In this document: positions 51,711-60,924 of the stretch, one piece after another
How positions within the stretch are numbered: position 1 is the stretch's first letter
Layout: each line of letters begins with the position of its first letter
From: JARRQJ01 sp037381915
GTDB taxonomy: Bacteria > Pseudomonadota > Gammaproteobacteria > DRLM01
Assembly (NCBI GenBank): GCA_037381915.1
Contig: JARRQJ010000028.1
Location: 1 to 64,000 of the forward strand
Length of the DNA stretch: 64,000 nucleotides
Direction: 5' to 3'
Made by a program: the position numbers and the translations under genes
Notes under the pieces: generated by a model
Database searches by the model: none
What the model saw: the letters and a program-made list of their open reading frames with translations, nothing else
Told to the model about the DNA's origin: nothing

Positions 51711-52504
51711 TCGCTAACCGGTTGTGGTTTGTACCCCATCGCCTTTGCCACAGCGGCAACTGACGGCAATACCCGCTCGATACGTTCACGATTACGCCCA
51801 TCGCGCCATTTATCCAGGCGGATCTCGGAGAAGGCGTTGTAGGGCGTCGCCAACACCTCCGCGCATTGGCGCTCAAGCGTGGCAGAGACCGCGATGCCCG
51901 CCGCTTCGAAGGCCCGGCGGAAGCCGGATACCGAATCGCGGAACAAATCTTCGTAAAAGATCTCCGTCCACTGCCGCGGCGGAACCAGCTCACGACACGC
52001 AACCAAAGCCTCATTCATAGCGCGATACTGCAACGCGCAGACCTCTTCGAGTGATGCATTGAGATAATCACGCCACCCCGGCGGCAGAAAAAAGCACCAG
52101 CGGTCAAAAACCCCTTCGTCCACCGCCACCGTTGCCGGCAGGATATGAGACCAGGTGGCGAATTCATCGGGTTTCCTCCACCCTTCCATCAAAGAATTGA
52201 GATTGTCGCCAGGGCTGCGCTTGACATAGATAAAATGGGCATCAGGAAACAAGGCATACAGGTAGGGGACACACAAGCCGTTCTGGTTGTTCTTATCCAC
52301 GAAGCGCCGCCGGCCGGTATGCACATAGAAATAGCGTGCCACGACCTCCCGATCGTGCCGTGAGGCCTCTGCGGCGCCCAGGGCATGGCTGCGCCACTGG
52401 GACGAGACACTGCGACGGGAGAAAGGCTCCAGCGGACCCCACGCATCGCCCGCACCAAGCCGCGGCCATAGTGATGCAGGGTTTTCACCACTTTTTCTTC
52501 GAGC
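51707..52504 (-). pseudogene. Sulfotransferase remnant lacking the PAPS P-loop
   Basis: The coding frame is open from 52504 to the stop at 51707 and reads WGPLEPFSRRSVSSQW, FVDKNNQNGLCVPYLY, DAHFIYVKRSPGDNLNSLMEGW (3'-phosphate motif) and IFYEDLFRDS, as in sulfotransferases. The N-terminal P-loop that binds the phosphosulfate is missing, and the only usable start (GTG 52342, 211 residues) comes after the place where it should be. An in-frame TGA at 52505-52507 closes the frame upstream. So it is a 5'-truncated gene, probably inactive as a sulfotransferase, although the stop still overlaps the downstream start. Confidence 0.65.
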
Positions 52505-52650
52505 TCAGCCACCGCGCGCCTCATTACGTCATAACCACTTAATTATATGACATTTATCAAACTGTCAGCCACATTATTCCGTTATACTACCCGTCTCGAC
52601 TGCATACAGAACTTACGGCAGACTGCCGGAATAACCAACAGGCAAAGACT

Positions 52651-54507
52651 ATGAGCGGCATATGCGGCTGGTTCGCCCCCAGCCCTACGGGCTCCCCATC
52701 CAATCTAATCGAGACCATGGCTCGAACGCTCGAGACGCCGTTGACGGGCCAGATCGTTCAGCGTAGCGCTGCGAATCATGCCTTGGCCGTGATCACCCCC
52801 CAAATCGAGAGGGGTTCCCTGTACCAGGATGATGCCTTGTGGGTAGCGTGCGAAGGGGCGCCATACTTTAATGATCCCGGTCTGATGAAGATTGCCGCCG
52901 ACCTGGGGCCGGCCGCCGCCCTGGCGGATAGTTATCACCGTAAGGGCCGCCATTGCCTCCAGGACATCAATGGCGCATTTTCCGTGGTCATTTATGATTT
53001 GAACACACAACTGGTGCTGCTGGCCGTCGATCGCATCGGCATCCGCCCCCTGTGTCTCATTCCTATCCAACAGGGGGTGGTGTTCGGCGCCACCACCGAC
53101 AGTGTCATCTGCCATCCGGCCGTCTCCAGCCATCTCGATCCGCAAGCGATCTATGACTATTTATATTTTCATATGATCCCCAGTCCACGCACCATCTACA
53201 CCGGCGTGGAAAAACTCATGCCCGGCGAATACGCCCTGCTCGAGAATGGACGGCTCCACAAGGACTTTTATTGGCGGATGGAATACTGCGATACAGCCGG
53301 CGCCCCGCAACAACAGCTCGCTGAAGAATTCCGCGGACTGCTACGCAAATCCGTACACCGTGCGCTGAGCCATCCGGCCACCAAGATCGGCAATTTCCTG
53401 AGCGGCGGTACCGACAGTTCGACCCTGGCGGGGATCGTCACCGAGGTCACGGGGGCTCCCGCCGAGACCTACTCCATCGGTTTCGAAGCCGAGGGATTCG
53501 ACGAGTCGCAATACGCGGACATCGCCGTCAAGCACTTCGGTACCCGCCATCACAACTACTATGTCACACCGCAGGACGTGGTGGACGCCATCCCGCTTAT
53601 CGCCCGCGCCTACGATGAACCCTTCGGTAATGCTTCGGCGGTGCCCAGTTATTATTGCGCCAAAATGGCGAGAGAGGACGGCGTCAGCCTCATGATCGCC
53701 GGCGACGGCGGTGACGAATTGTTCGCAGGCAACGTCCGTTACGTCAAACAAAGGACCTTTGAGCTCTATTACAGATTCCCGGCCTTGCTGCGTCATGCCC
53801 TCATTGAACCATTGGCCATGGGTATTCCCGGCGCGAAATATGTTCCTCCGCTGCGCAAACTACAAAGCTACATCGCTCAAGCGAAGGTACCGCTACCCGA
53901 CCGCCTGGAAAGCTACAACTTTCTCCATCGTTCTCCAGCACGCGACATCTTTCAGGATTCATTCCTGGAGATGATCGACCTCAATGAACCTCTGGAAAAT
54001 ATGCGCGAGGTCTACCACCGAGCGCACACGGACTCCACACTGCACCAGATGTTACACCTCGACTTAAAAAATACCCTTGCCGACAACGACCTGCGTAAAG
54101 TGAACCGCATGTGCGAGATGGCGGGCACGGCTGTGAGTTACCCGCTGCTCGATGATGCAATGGCCGAATTCTCCGGGCGAGTCCCGGCGAATCTTAAGAT
54201 CAAAGGCTCCGCCTTACGTTACTTCTTCAAGGACAGCCTTAAGGATTTTCTCCCGGCGGAAATATTAAAAAAATCCAAGCATGGTTTTGGACTGCCTTTC
54301 GGGCTTTGGCTCAACCAGCATACCCCGTTGCGGGAACTGGTGGGCGACAGTTTGCAGAGCCTGTGCCGCAGACAATATATCAATCCACACTATATAGATT
54401 CCCTACTTAACGATCGCCACCGTGAACACGCCAGTTATTATGGCGTCATGATTTGGGTGCTGGTAATGCTGGAGCAGTGGCTGCAGAGTCGCGAAAACAA
54501 CATCTAA
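52651..54507 (+). CDS. Asparagine-synthase-like amidotransferase without the glutaminase cysteine
   Basis: The 618-residue protein has the AsnB layout: an N-terminal Ntn-type glutaminase domain (1-215), then an ATP-pyrophosphatase domain with the PP-loop SGGTDSS (251-257) and AGDGGDELFAG near 350. The family begins MCGI, with Cys2 as nucleophile after Met removal; this one begins MSGICGWF, so Ser2 takes its place and the remaining Cys5 is out of position. It should not hydrolyse glutamine normally and may use ammonia or an amine, or have another role. Such paralogues occur in exopolysaccharide clusters. TATACT at 52583-52588 is a possible -10. It stands alone on the plus strand between two minus-strand blocks. 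Confidence 0.88.
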   Translation: MSGICGWFAPSPTGSPSNLIETMARTLETPLTGQIVQRSAANHALAVITPQIERGSLYQDDALWVACEGAPYFNDPGLMKIAADLGPAAALADSYHRKGRHCLQDINGAFSVVIYDLNTQLVLLAVDRIGIRPLCLIPIQQGVVFGATTDSVICHPAVSSHLDPQAIYDYLYFHMIPSPRTIYTGVEKLMPGEYALLENGRLHKDFYWRMEYCDTAGAPQQQLAEEFRGLLRKSVHRALSHPATKIGNFLSGGTDSSTLAGIVTEVTGAPAETYSIGFEAEGFDESQYADIAVKHFGTRHHNYYVTPQDVVDAIPLIARAYDEPFGNASAVPSYYCAKMAREDGVSLMIAGDGGDELFAGNVRYVKQRTFELYYRFPALLRHALIEPLAMGIPGAKYVPPLRKLQSYIAQAKVPLPDRLESYNFLHRSPARDIFQDSFLEMIDLNEPLENMREVYHRAHTDSTLHQMLHLDLKNTLADNDLRKVNRMCEMAGTAVSYPLLDDAMAEFSGRVPANLKIKGSALRYFFKDSLKDFLPAEILKKSKHGFGLPFGLWLNQHTPLRELVGDSLQSLCRRQYINPHYIDSLLNDRHREHASYYGVMIWVLVMLEQWLQSRENNI

Positions 54508-54635
54508 CTAAGGAGAATCTCCGGCAAATTGATCATTTCGAGCGCAGATGAGAAATATTGCTTCAACAGAAGCATGCAGATCCAGAGGGGATAATAAGGC
54601 AGTGCAAGGCATCCCCGAAAATACCATAATCTGAC

Positions 54636-55961
54636 TCATTTTCCCGCAAGACGCCCGACCATGCCAGCCTGTCGCTGCAAGCCCCGATCATGTACTTTCT
54701 CTCGTCCCGCAGACAGCTTTTCTTGTTCCGCCAGCTGTTGACTCTGCACCTTGACTAGCACTACCAAAGCTATCATATGATAATAAAGATCAAAATAAGC
54801 CAGCCCCAGGAATGCGCCACTCGTTGCATATCCGACCATGCTGACCTGCAGCATCTTTGCAAGATCAGCCACCCATCGACCATTTGGATTGGATTTCACC
54901 TGCTTGGCCGCAAGCGAACAACTTCGCCATGCAAACCATCCCAAAAGCAGGAATAAGGCCAGACCGACGAAACCATGCTCACCCAACACCTCGAAATAGA
55001 TGCTATGGGCGTCATGCACGTTCGTGGGGTCGGGGGCATATCGAGCAAACAGATCGGGGGTAAATGCATGGTTGCCGCCCCCTACCAACGGCCTGGCCTT
55101 GGCGAGATTGAAGGCAAACCTCCAGGCGTTAATACGCCCCATGGCCGACTGATCCTGGTGGTAAGTTCTAATCGACTCCATGCGTTCATGCCAACTGCCG
55201 GGCATAAACGAGATCCCCGCGAACAATACCGCGCCCATGACGAAGAACAGCACAAAACGCCTGCGCGTCTTCCATATCAGCATCGCACCCATCACCGCCA
55301 AGCCCAATAGAGCGCCGCGCGATTGGGTCCCCAGGATCGCCACGACGGTCAAACCCATTGCCGCCATTAGGCCCCATTTTTGCCAACTTTTGCTGGTCTG
55401 GAGGTAAAGGTAGCGCATCAGCGGAATGGTCATGATCAAGGCCAAGCCGATTTCATTATTGCCGCCGATGAAAGTATGCGACGGGCCCATTACGTGATAG
55501 CCACCGCCGCTGATGATGGTGAATATGCCGCCCTTGACGCCATAAAATCCCAGAGATAGTGCAATGACCCACACCAGCAATTCAATTCGACGCCTATCAG
55601 TCATCAACATCATGGTCACGAAGGTCATCAGCTCTATCTTAAGTATCTTGGTATATTCTGTTTGGGCAAGTTCGGGATGCAGTGCGGTGAGCGTGGTCAC
55701 CCCCATCCAGGCGATAAACAACAACAAGACCACGACCTCCCGGGTCATGGGGATCTTTTTACTTTCACGGGAAAACAAGATCGCAACCAACGTCGTTATA
55801 GCGACGATCATGGCAAAGGGGAATTGCGTGGCAAATCCCCAACAGAGCCGATGTGGATTCATATAGCCAATCCACGACCACACCAGGACACCAATATAGG
55901 GCCGATACAGAATCATCGGCAGGCTGCCAAACACTGCTAAAGTAACGAATAGATCTCTCAC
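54636..55961 (-). CDS. Putative O-glycosylation ligase, exosortase-A-associated
   Basis: The 441-residue multi-pass protein begins MRDLFVTLAVFGSLPMILYRPYIGVLVWSWIGYMNPHRL-like, which I recognise as the exosortase-A-associated Wzy/WaaL-like family. It then shows about eleven hydrophobic segments. The ligase-core loop reads GTQSRGALLGLAVMG and GGGNHAFTPDLFARYAPDPTNVHDAHSIYFEVLGEHG, the latter being the typical periplasmic H-rich loop. It is expected to join or polymerise glycan on the outer face of the membrane. It ends in a basic tail of about 30 residues. Minus-strand block; 122 bases separate it from the formyltransferase gene. Confidence 0.88.
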   Translation of the reverse strand: MRDLFVTLAVFGSLPMILYRPYIGVLVWSWIGYMNPHRLCWGFATQFPFAMIVAITTLVAILFSRESKKIPMTREVVVLLLFIAWMGVTTLTALHPELAQTEYTKILKIELMTFVTMMLMTDRRRIELLVWVIALSLGFYGVKGGIFTIISGGGYHVMGPSHTFIGGNNEIGLALIMTIPLMRYLYLQTSKSWQKWGLMAAMGLTVVAILGTQSRGALLGLAVMGAMLIWKTRRRFVLFFVMGAVLFAGISFMPGSWHERMESIRTYHQDQSAMGRINAWRFAFNLAKARPLVGGGNHAFTPDLFARYAPDPTNVHDAHSIYFEVLGEHGFVGLALFLLLGWFAWRSCSLAAKQVKSNPNGRWVADLAKMLQVSMVGYATSGAFLGLAYFDLYYHMIALVVLVKVQSQQLAEQEKLSAGREKVHDRGLQRQAGMVGRLAGK

Positions 55962-56083
55962 TCACTGGCCTTCATAATATTTGGTGACAGGCATGTATTG
56001 CATCATCCACATTCCAGCTGGTCACGTCATGCATATTCCTTTTACGGCATTGATTCAGGATTTATCTGACCACTTGTACCGCA

Positions 56084-56902
56084 TCAATCCCTTACTTCCT
56101 CACTGAACCAGCGCACCCTCTGTGGCAAATTCACCTCTTGAAGCATGCCATTCTGCATAAGCACATCTAATCTACGTTCGTGTTTCCATTCTCGATCTTT
56201 CACTCTATAGAGCCGTCCCTTTCTCGATTGTTTTTGCTGAAAGCTCTCACCCTTCTCAATACGATCAAATAGCTCCGCATACACATCAGCACTGTCGCGC
56301 ACAGCACGCCAGAAAAGCGTCAATTCGTCATCACCCGGTTTTACCTCGGGACAGATATAGGCAATCAGCTTTCCTGTATCGACTCCCGCATCAACAAAAT
56401 GCAGCGTACACCCCACCTGTTCCGGCTCACCATTATACAAAGCCCAAAATGTACAATCCGCACCTCGATAATCCGGGGAAAGGCCGCCATGGAGATTAAC
56501 GATGCCGATGCGCCCCTTACCCAATAATGGCTTACGAATCAATGAAGTGCCGAACACCGCGATAACGTCTGGCTTATAGCGATCGGCAAGCGCAACGACA
56601 TCAGGATGATTGATGTGAGGAACTTCGTGAACCAGATCAATACGATTCAACTGCGGCACACTGTCGCCAAAGAAAAACTTGGCTTCCTGCCCGCCGGTGT
56701 ATCGCTTCCGGTCGCGTAGCCACCTCCATACCTTGCGCCACAAGACATGAGGCCGAAGAAACTTGACCAACTTATTCATATCCCAATGACTACCCACCTC
56801 CTGCACGATGGCAACCGGACGTGCGGCTTGGCAAAGCTTATTCGCGACATACAGGTGACGTGGTGATCGGCCGCAGAGGATCATAATGGATAAATTAGAC
56901 AT
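56084..56902 (-). CDS. Formyltransferase-like protein
   Basis: The 272-residue protein has the GART/Fmt fold signature: IGIVNLHGGLSPDYRGADC with Asn136 and His138, and FVDAGVDTGKLI with Asp175, the catalytic Asn-His-Asp set with the usual spacing. It lacks the C-terminal domain of Met-tRNA formyltransferase. It is probably a sugar N-formyltransferase using formyl-tetrahydrofolate; such enzymes act on amino sugars of surface polysaccharides. It lies 2 bases after the alpha/alpha-toroid gene in a four-gene run, which supports a role in glycan modification. The substrate is unknown. Confidence 0.82.
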   Translation of the reverse strand: MSNLSIMILCGRSPRHLYVANKLCQAARPVAIVQEVGSHWDMNKLVKFLRPHVLWRKVWRWLRDRKRYTGGQEAKFFFGDSVPQLNRIDLVHEVPHINHPDVVALADRYKPDVIAVFGTSLIRKPLLGKGRIGIVNLHGGLSPDYRGADCTFWALYNGEPEQVGCTLHFVDAGVDTGKLIAYICPEVKPGDDELTLFWRAVRDSADVYAELFDRIEKGESFQQKQSRKGRLYRVKDREWKHERRLDVLMQNGMLQEVNLPQRVRWFSEEVRD

Positions 56903-56904
56903 AT

Positions 56905-58122
56905 CTAACCGCTAATTGCATCGTTCGCCAATTCTAATACCGGGGGAATCGCCGTGTCCGTCATATCCATCATCAAGGCGTCCGCGAAAAATTTGGCTGC
57001 CCAGTTGGGATATTCGAACATGGAATAACGACCCCAAATCGGGGCCGACCCGGCAATGCCGCCCTTGACTGCTAAATCATGGTCATTAATGCGATGATTA
57101 CGCTTTAAATAGCCAATCGTACATCGCACAGCCTCCTTTAAATCCAAAGATTTGCAGGTCTGGGCAAGGCGAATCCAGTTCAGACTCATTTGCGCCATGC
57201 CGGTCAAACAGCAATATGATGCCCTGGGCACCCAGTTGTCATCATAAGTTCCTGCCAGCCAACCATCATGACGCTGCACATCAGCTAGAGCGATTGCCGC
57301 CTTTGATGCAGCCACTACGTAACGATCATCGCCCAACAAGACACCACTCTCAAGGAACCCCCGAATAGCATAGGCAATGGTGTGGGTGAAGGGCGTGCGG
57401 TCCGGCGTAAAGGCATTGGTGGCGAACCAACCCGACACCTTCTGCTGTGAAAGGGCCCAATCCAGGTTACGTATTGCCGCCCGCTTAAACTCTGATTCTC
57501 CAGACATCAGCCCGACGGCAAGCAAGGCCCAGGTCCCCCGCGTGTTGTAGACATGGGGCATCCCGTTATGTTCATATCGCCGCCAGCAACCGTCTTCATC
57601 CTGTTGTTTAACCAACCATTTTCCCGCTCTTACCGCTGCAGATAGACATTCTTCACGTCCAAGCTGGGTATAACCCGCCAACAGACCGTGCATGATCTGC
57701 CCGGTATTGAAAATCACGGGACGGCTGCCGGGTTCACCAAAATGGCCGGGGAAGGCCCCATCCGGGTGTTGAATAGACAGTTCCCAGTCTATAATCCGAT
57801 TCGCCCGACGACGCAGGTCCAGGTCATCAAGATGGTTTGATGCCGCGATGAAGGTTTCTACTATGTACCCGCTGGTTTCCGGGTAGCTCGGCAACCAACC
57901 ATCTTCAAAACTCCAACCGGCAGAAACCCCTCCTGAATCGGCATGATCGTCTCTCACGTCCTGCGCCCTACATAACCATTCGATTGCCGCTCGAAGGTGC
58001 GTCATGTGGTCATGCTCCGTTTGCCGTGCTTGTCCAAATAAATCGGCGACGATGAGACGCAGATGGCGTGGATGCCAAGGCTTATAGCGGTAGGGCAATG
58101 TCAGCAATTTAACGGGATTCAT
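56905..58122 (-). CDS. Alpha/alpha-toroid polysaccharide-associated protein
   Basis: The 405-residue protein has repeated helix pairs of an alpha/alpha-barrel, such as WLPSYPETSGYIVETFIAASNHL, AFPGHFGEPGSRPVIFNTGQIMHGLLAGY, and CWRRYEHNGMPHVYNTRGTWALLAVG. Glycoside hydrolases, polysaccharide lyases and terpene cyclases share this fold, so chemistry cannot be assigned. It is a paralogue of the frameshifted gene at 33336-34167. There is no signal peptide, so it is probably cytoplasmic. Its start overlaps the stop of the upstream adenylating-enzyme-like gene by 4 bases (ATGA) and its stop is 2 bases before the formyltransferase start, showing tight coupling. Confidence 0.75.
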   Translation of the reverse strand: MNPVKLLTLPYRYKPWHPRHLRLIVADLFGQARQTEHDHMTHLRAAIEWLCRAQDVRDDHADSGGVSAGWSFEDGWLPSYPETSGYIVETFIAASNHLDDLDLRRRANRIIDWELSIQHPDGAFPGHFGEPGSRPVIFNTGQIMHGLLAGYTQLGREECLSAAVRAGKWLVKQQDEDGCWRRYEHNGMPHVYNTRGTWALLAVGLMSGESEFKRAAIRNLDWALSQQKVSGWFATNAFTPDRTPFTHTIAYAIRGFLESGVLLGDDRYVVAASKAAIALADVQRHDGWLAGTYDDNWVPRASYCCLTGMAQMSLNWIRLAQTCKSLDLKEAVRCTIGYLKRNHRINDHDLAVKGGIAGSAPIWGRYSMFEYPNWAAKFFADALMMDMTDTAIPPVLELANDAISG

Positions 58123-59552
58123 GGGCTTTCGGCCGGATCATCTATTGACGATGAACGGCTCTTATCTCCGGGAAAACCGGCCATATTCAGGCCACCTTGA
58201 AGAGGCACATGACTCACCACATAGCGATACTTGCCGGACGCCTCGGGCGCAATCGTATCCACCAATTTGATCTCCACTCGCACATTGTCGCCCAGTCGGG
58301 CCTGTACCCCTTGGATGATTGCCACATTGCTTTCAGCTTTCCAGTGCATATTCCGTACAACCAATATTTCGACATTATTTACAGTATGTTGAATTAATTT
58401 AAATTCCTCTATGCCCTCGACCGCCCTCAAGACATAGATCACGGCGAGCGCATGCATGATCGTACCGTCGGAACGGACGATGAAGTCGGTCGCACGCCCC
58501 ATGACTTCTCCTATGACATGCAATCCCCGTCCTTCCTTACAGTTCTCGTCAGAACGACGAACGATATCCCCGGTCCGATAGCGAATAAACGGTTGCGCCT
58601 GCGAACACAAGCCGGACATTACGGCCTCCCCGGTTTCTCCTGGCGCAACCGGGAGACCTTGCCGATCCAGCACCTCGAGAACGATGCTTTCACTCATCAG
58701 TAACATCTGCCCGTGCGGAGTCTCGTGTGCGGTAAACCCGATATCCCGGCTGCCAAATTCATTGGCCACCGGCACTCCAAACACTTCCTGAATCATGGCC
58801 CGCTGATGCGGGTATACCGGCTCCCCGGTGGTTGACACCACCTTAAGATCGGGAAGATTCAATTTGAAAGCACGCTCACGAATATGGGCGGCCAGCAGGG
58901 CTATGCTACTGGCATAGCCATAAATACATTTTGGCGCATAAGCTTGAATGGCTTCTACATACTGATCCATGCTCGCCGGCGACATTTCAAACGCGTTTAA
59001 TACAAGCTGATTTAATAAGCGATCACGTATCGTCTTGATGCGATCGGTCTTGCTCAACTCCACCGGAGCACCCCATAGATAGACTTCGCGCTCCCCGACG
59101 TCGACCCCCCACCAACGGCGCGCTCGGATACGGCCTGCCGCATCCGAGGCCTGACGCCCTCGTCCATAATAAAAAATCAAAGGTTGGCCACTGGATCCGC
59201 CCGTATTGTATTTATACGCGCCTCCCGGAACATCGGCCCATGCTATATCGCCTATATTCTCCATGGCGTCCCGCTTGGACATAGCAGGCAAGCGCCGGAA
59301 ATCAACCATGGTCAACGGCACGTCAGCACTCATTACATCCAGGCCTGAATCCAAGATTCTATGCGCATGCCAGGGACTGTGGTTCACAGCCACCTTAAGT
59401 AAGGCCTTTAGCTTTTGCATCTGTAATTGTTCTATTTCCGCCCTTGAGTACCATTGGCTTTTATCAAGGTCATTTAAATAGGAAAAAGTCGGACGATGCA
59501 TCAGATATTCATGCAGCGGATAGAGGATTCTTTTTGAAATGGATGGGAACAT
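58119..59552 (-). CDS. PaaK/CapK-like adenylate-forming enzyme
   Basis: The 477-residue protein resembles phenylacetate-CoA ligases and CapK-type proteins of capsule clusters. YNTGGSSGQPLIFYYG is the phosphate-binding loop, FGSRDIGFTAHE the adenine/substrate region, and PFIRYRTGDIVRR the ATP-binding Tyr-Arg-Thr-Gly-Asp motif. It probably activates an acyl group for attachment to the polysaccharide, though CapK-like proteins have few proven reactions. It is translationally coupled with the alpha/alpha-toroid gene. Flanked by an 86-base gap on the side of the GT4 gene; first gene of the local run. Confidence 0.82.
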   Translation of the reverse strand: MFPSISKRILYPLHEYLMHRPTFSYLNDLDKSQWYSRAEIEQLQMQKLKALLKVAVNHSPWHAHRILDSGLDVMSADVPLTMVDFRRLPAMSKRDAMENIGDIAWADVPGGAYKYNTGGSSGQPLIFYYGRGRQASDAAGRIRARRWWGVDVGEREVYLWGAPVELSKTDRIKTIRDRLLNQLVLNAFEMSPASMDQYVEAIQAYAPKCIYGYASSIALLAAHIRERAFKLNLPDLKVVSTTGEPVYPHQRAMIQEVFGVPVANEFGSRDIGFTAHETPHGQMLLMSESIVLEVLDRQGLPVAPGETGEAVMSGLCSQAQPFIRYRTGDIVRRSDENCKEGRGLHVIGEVMGRATDFIVRSDGTIMHALAVIYVLRAVEGIEEFKLIQHTVNNVEILVVRNMHWKAESNVAIIQGVQARLGDNVRVEIKLVDTIAPEASGKYRYVVSHVPLQGGLNMAGFPGDKSRSSSIDDPAESP

Positions 59553-59638
59553 GGGTTAGTGAGCGTCAGGTCAGGTATATCGATATCAATTCCACATTAT
59601 ACATGCTGTACTCTAAGTATTTGAATTAAAAGCACACA

Positions 59639-60859
59639 CTAACTTCCCCTCCGACAGTAGATATGCTCAAACTCACTCACCAATACCCCTACGCGCTTGG
59701 CCCAGTCATTGTCCCGCGCATAGGCTATGATCGCTCCATGATCCCATTTTCTTCGTAAGGCTTCATCCAAAGCCTTTCGCAAAGCATCGGCGTCACCGAA
59801 ACGCACTATAGTGCCGAGTTCTTGGTTGCACACGACTTCCTTGTTTCCCCCCACATCTGTGGTAACCACGGGCAATCCGCAAGCCATAGCCTCGAGCAAT
59901 ACATTGGCCCAGCCTTCATTGCGGGTAGCAAGCGCAAACACGTCAGCGGCCGATAGTGGCACGCGCAAACGCTCCGCGGGCATAGCCCCTAAAAAGTGCA
60001 CAACGTCCTGCAGGCCTAACCGCGCCACCAAGGCCTCAAGCTGCGGCCGCCAATCCCCTTCCGCACAGGGACCTCCGACAATAAGGTACCTCAAGCCAGG
60101 GAATTGCCGCAGCAAGGCTGGTAAACACTCTATAACGCGATGGAAGCCCTTCCGCTCGACCAAGCCGCCCACGGTTATCAATATCGGCGCATCCAACGGC
60201 AAGCCTAAGGCGGCACGAGCCTCGATCTTAGGCACGGGATTGAACTTACCACTGTCCACCCCATTCCCTACCACCAGGATTTTATCGCTGTTCACTCCCA
60301 ATTTAACAACATGCCGTTTTAGTGCCTCAGCTACTGCAAATACTCGTTCCGCTCGTGCCAGGGCCCGCACAATACGGTCTCGACGTGCCGGATCCTTAGC
60401 CAACGGGACCTCAGTACCGCGCAAGGTTATAGTCACCGGTAGAGATGACCACTTACCCAATAACGTCGCAGCATAACCATCGGGATAAGCAAAGTGCGCA
60501 TCGATGATATCGAAGCCTCTTTGCCGCTTTAGACGCGACAATAAGCGACAACAGGCCAGTGCCATGAATAAACCATCCCATGATTTACAAAACCCGGGAA
60601 TAGAAAAAAATCGGGGATGATATACGTCAATGCCCTGTTGCATCTCGTAACGCGGAGCAGGGGGGCGAAAATGTGGACGGAACAGGCGCATTAATCCTTG
60701 CAAGGGGAACCAGGGCACCGGCGCGACGACTATCAGCGGCAATATCTGAGCTACGCGAAACATTCGTTCACGAATAAACACGCCGGCTTGTGGTTGACCG
60801 GGATGAGGAAATAGGGTCGTAAATACCAGCAAGCGCGGGTGTGTGTTTTTATTGTTCAA
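59639..60859 (-). CDS. GT4 glycosyltransferase
   Basis: The 406-residue retaining transferase has LLVFTTLFPHPGQPQAGVFIRERM, ITVGGLVERKGFHRVIECLPALL (phosphate site near residue 230) and LATRNEGWANVLLEAMACGLPVVTTDVGGNKEVV (donor Glu motif near 320). It starts from TTG 60859 with GAGAAGG upstream; no ATG precedes the conserved core. An exosortase-A-associated role is plausible from context. It is 65 bases from the next gene on the right, probably the same transcript. Confidence 0.9.
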   Translation of the reverse strand: MNNKNTHPRLLVFTTLFPHPGQPQAGVFIRERMFRVAQILPLIVVAPVPWFPLQGLMRLFRPHFRPPAPRYEMQQGIDVYHPRFFSIPGFCKSWDGLFMALACCRLLSRLKRQRGFDIIDAHFAYPDGYAATLLGKWSSLPVTITLRGTEVPLAKDPARRDRIVRALARAERVFAVAEALKRHVVKLGVNSDKILVVGNGVDSGKFNPVPKIEARAALGLPLDAPILITVGGLVERKGFHRVIECLPALLRQFPGLRYLIVGGPCAEGDWRPQLEALVARLGLQDVVHFLGAMPAERLRVPLSAADVFALATRNEGWANVLLEAMACGLPVVTTDVGGNKEVVCNQELGTIVRFGDADALRKALDEALRRKWDHGAIIAYARDNDWAKRVGVLVSEFEHIYCRRGS

Positions 60860-60924
60860 GACAACACCTTCTCATAACCGGCCGCTTAAGGCTACCAGCG
60901 TTGCCGAAAATCGAGCGAAGTAAT

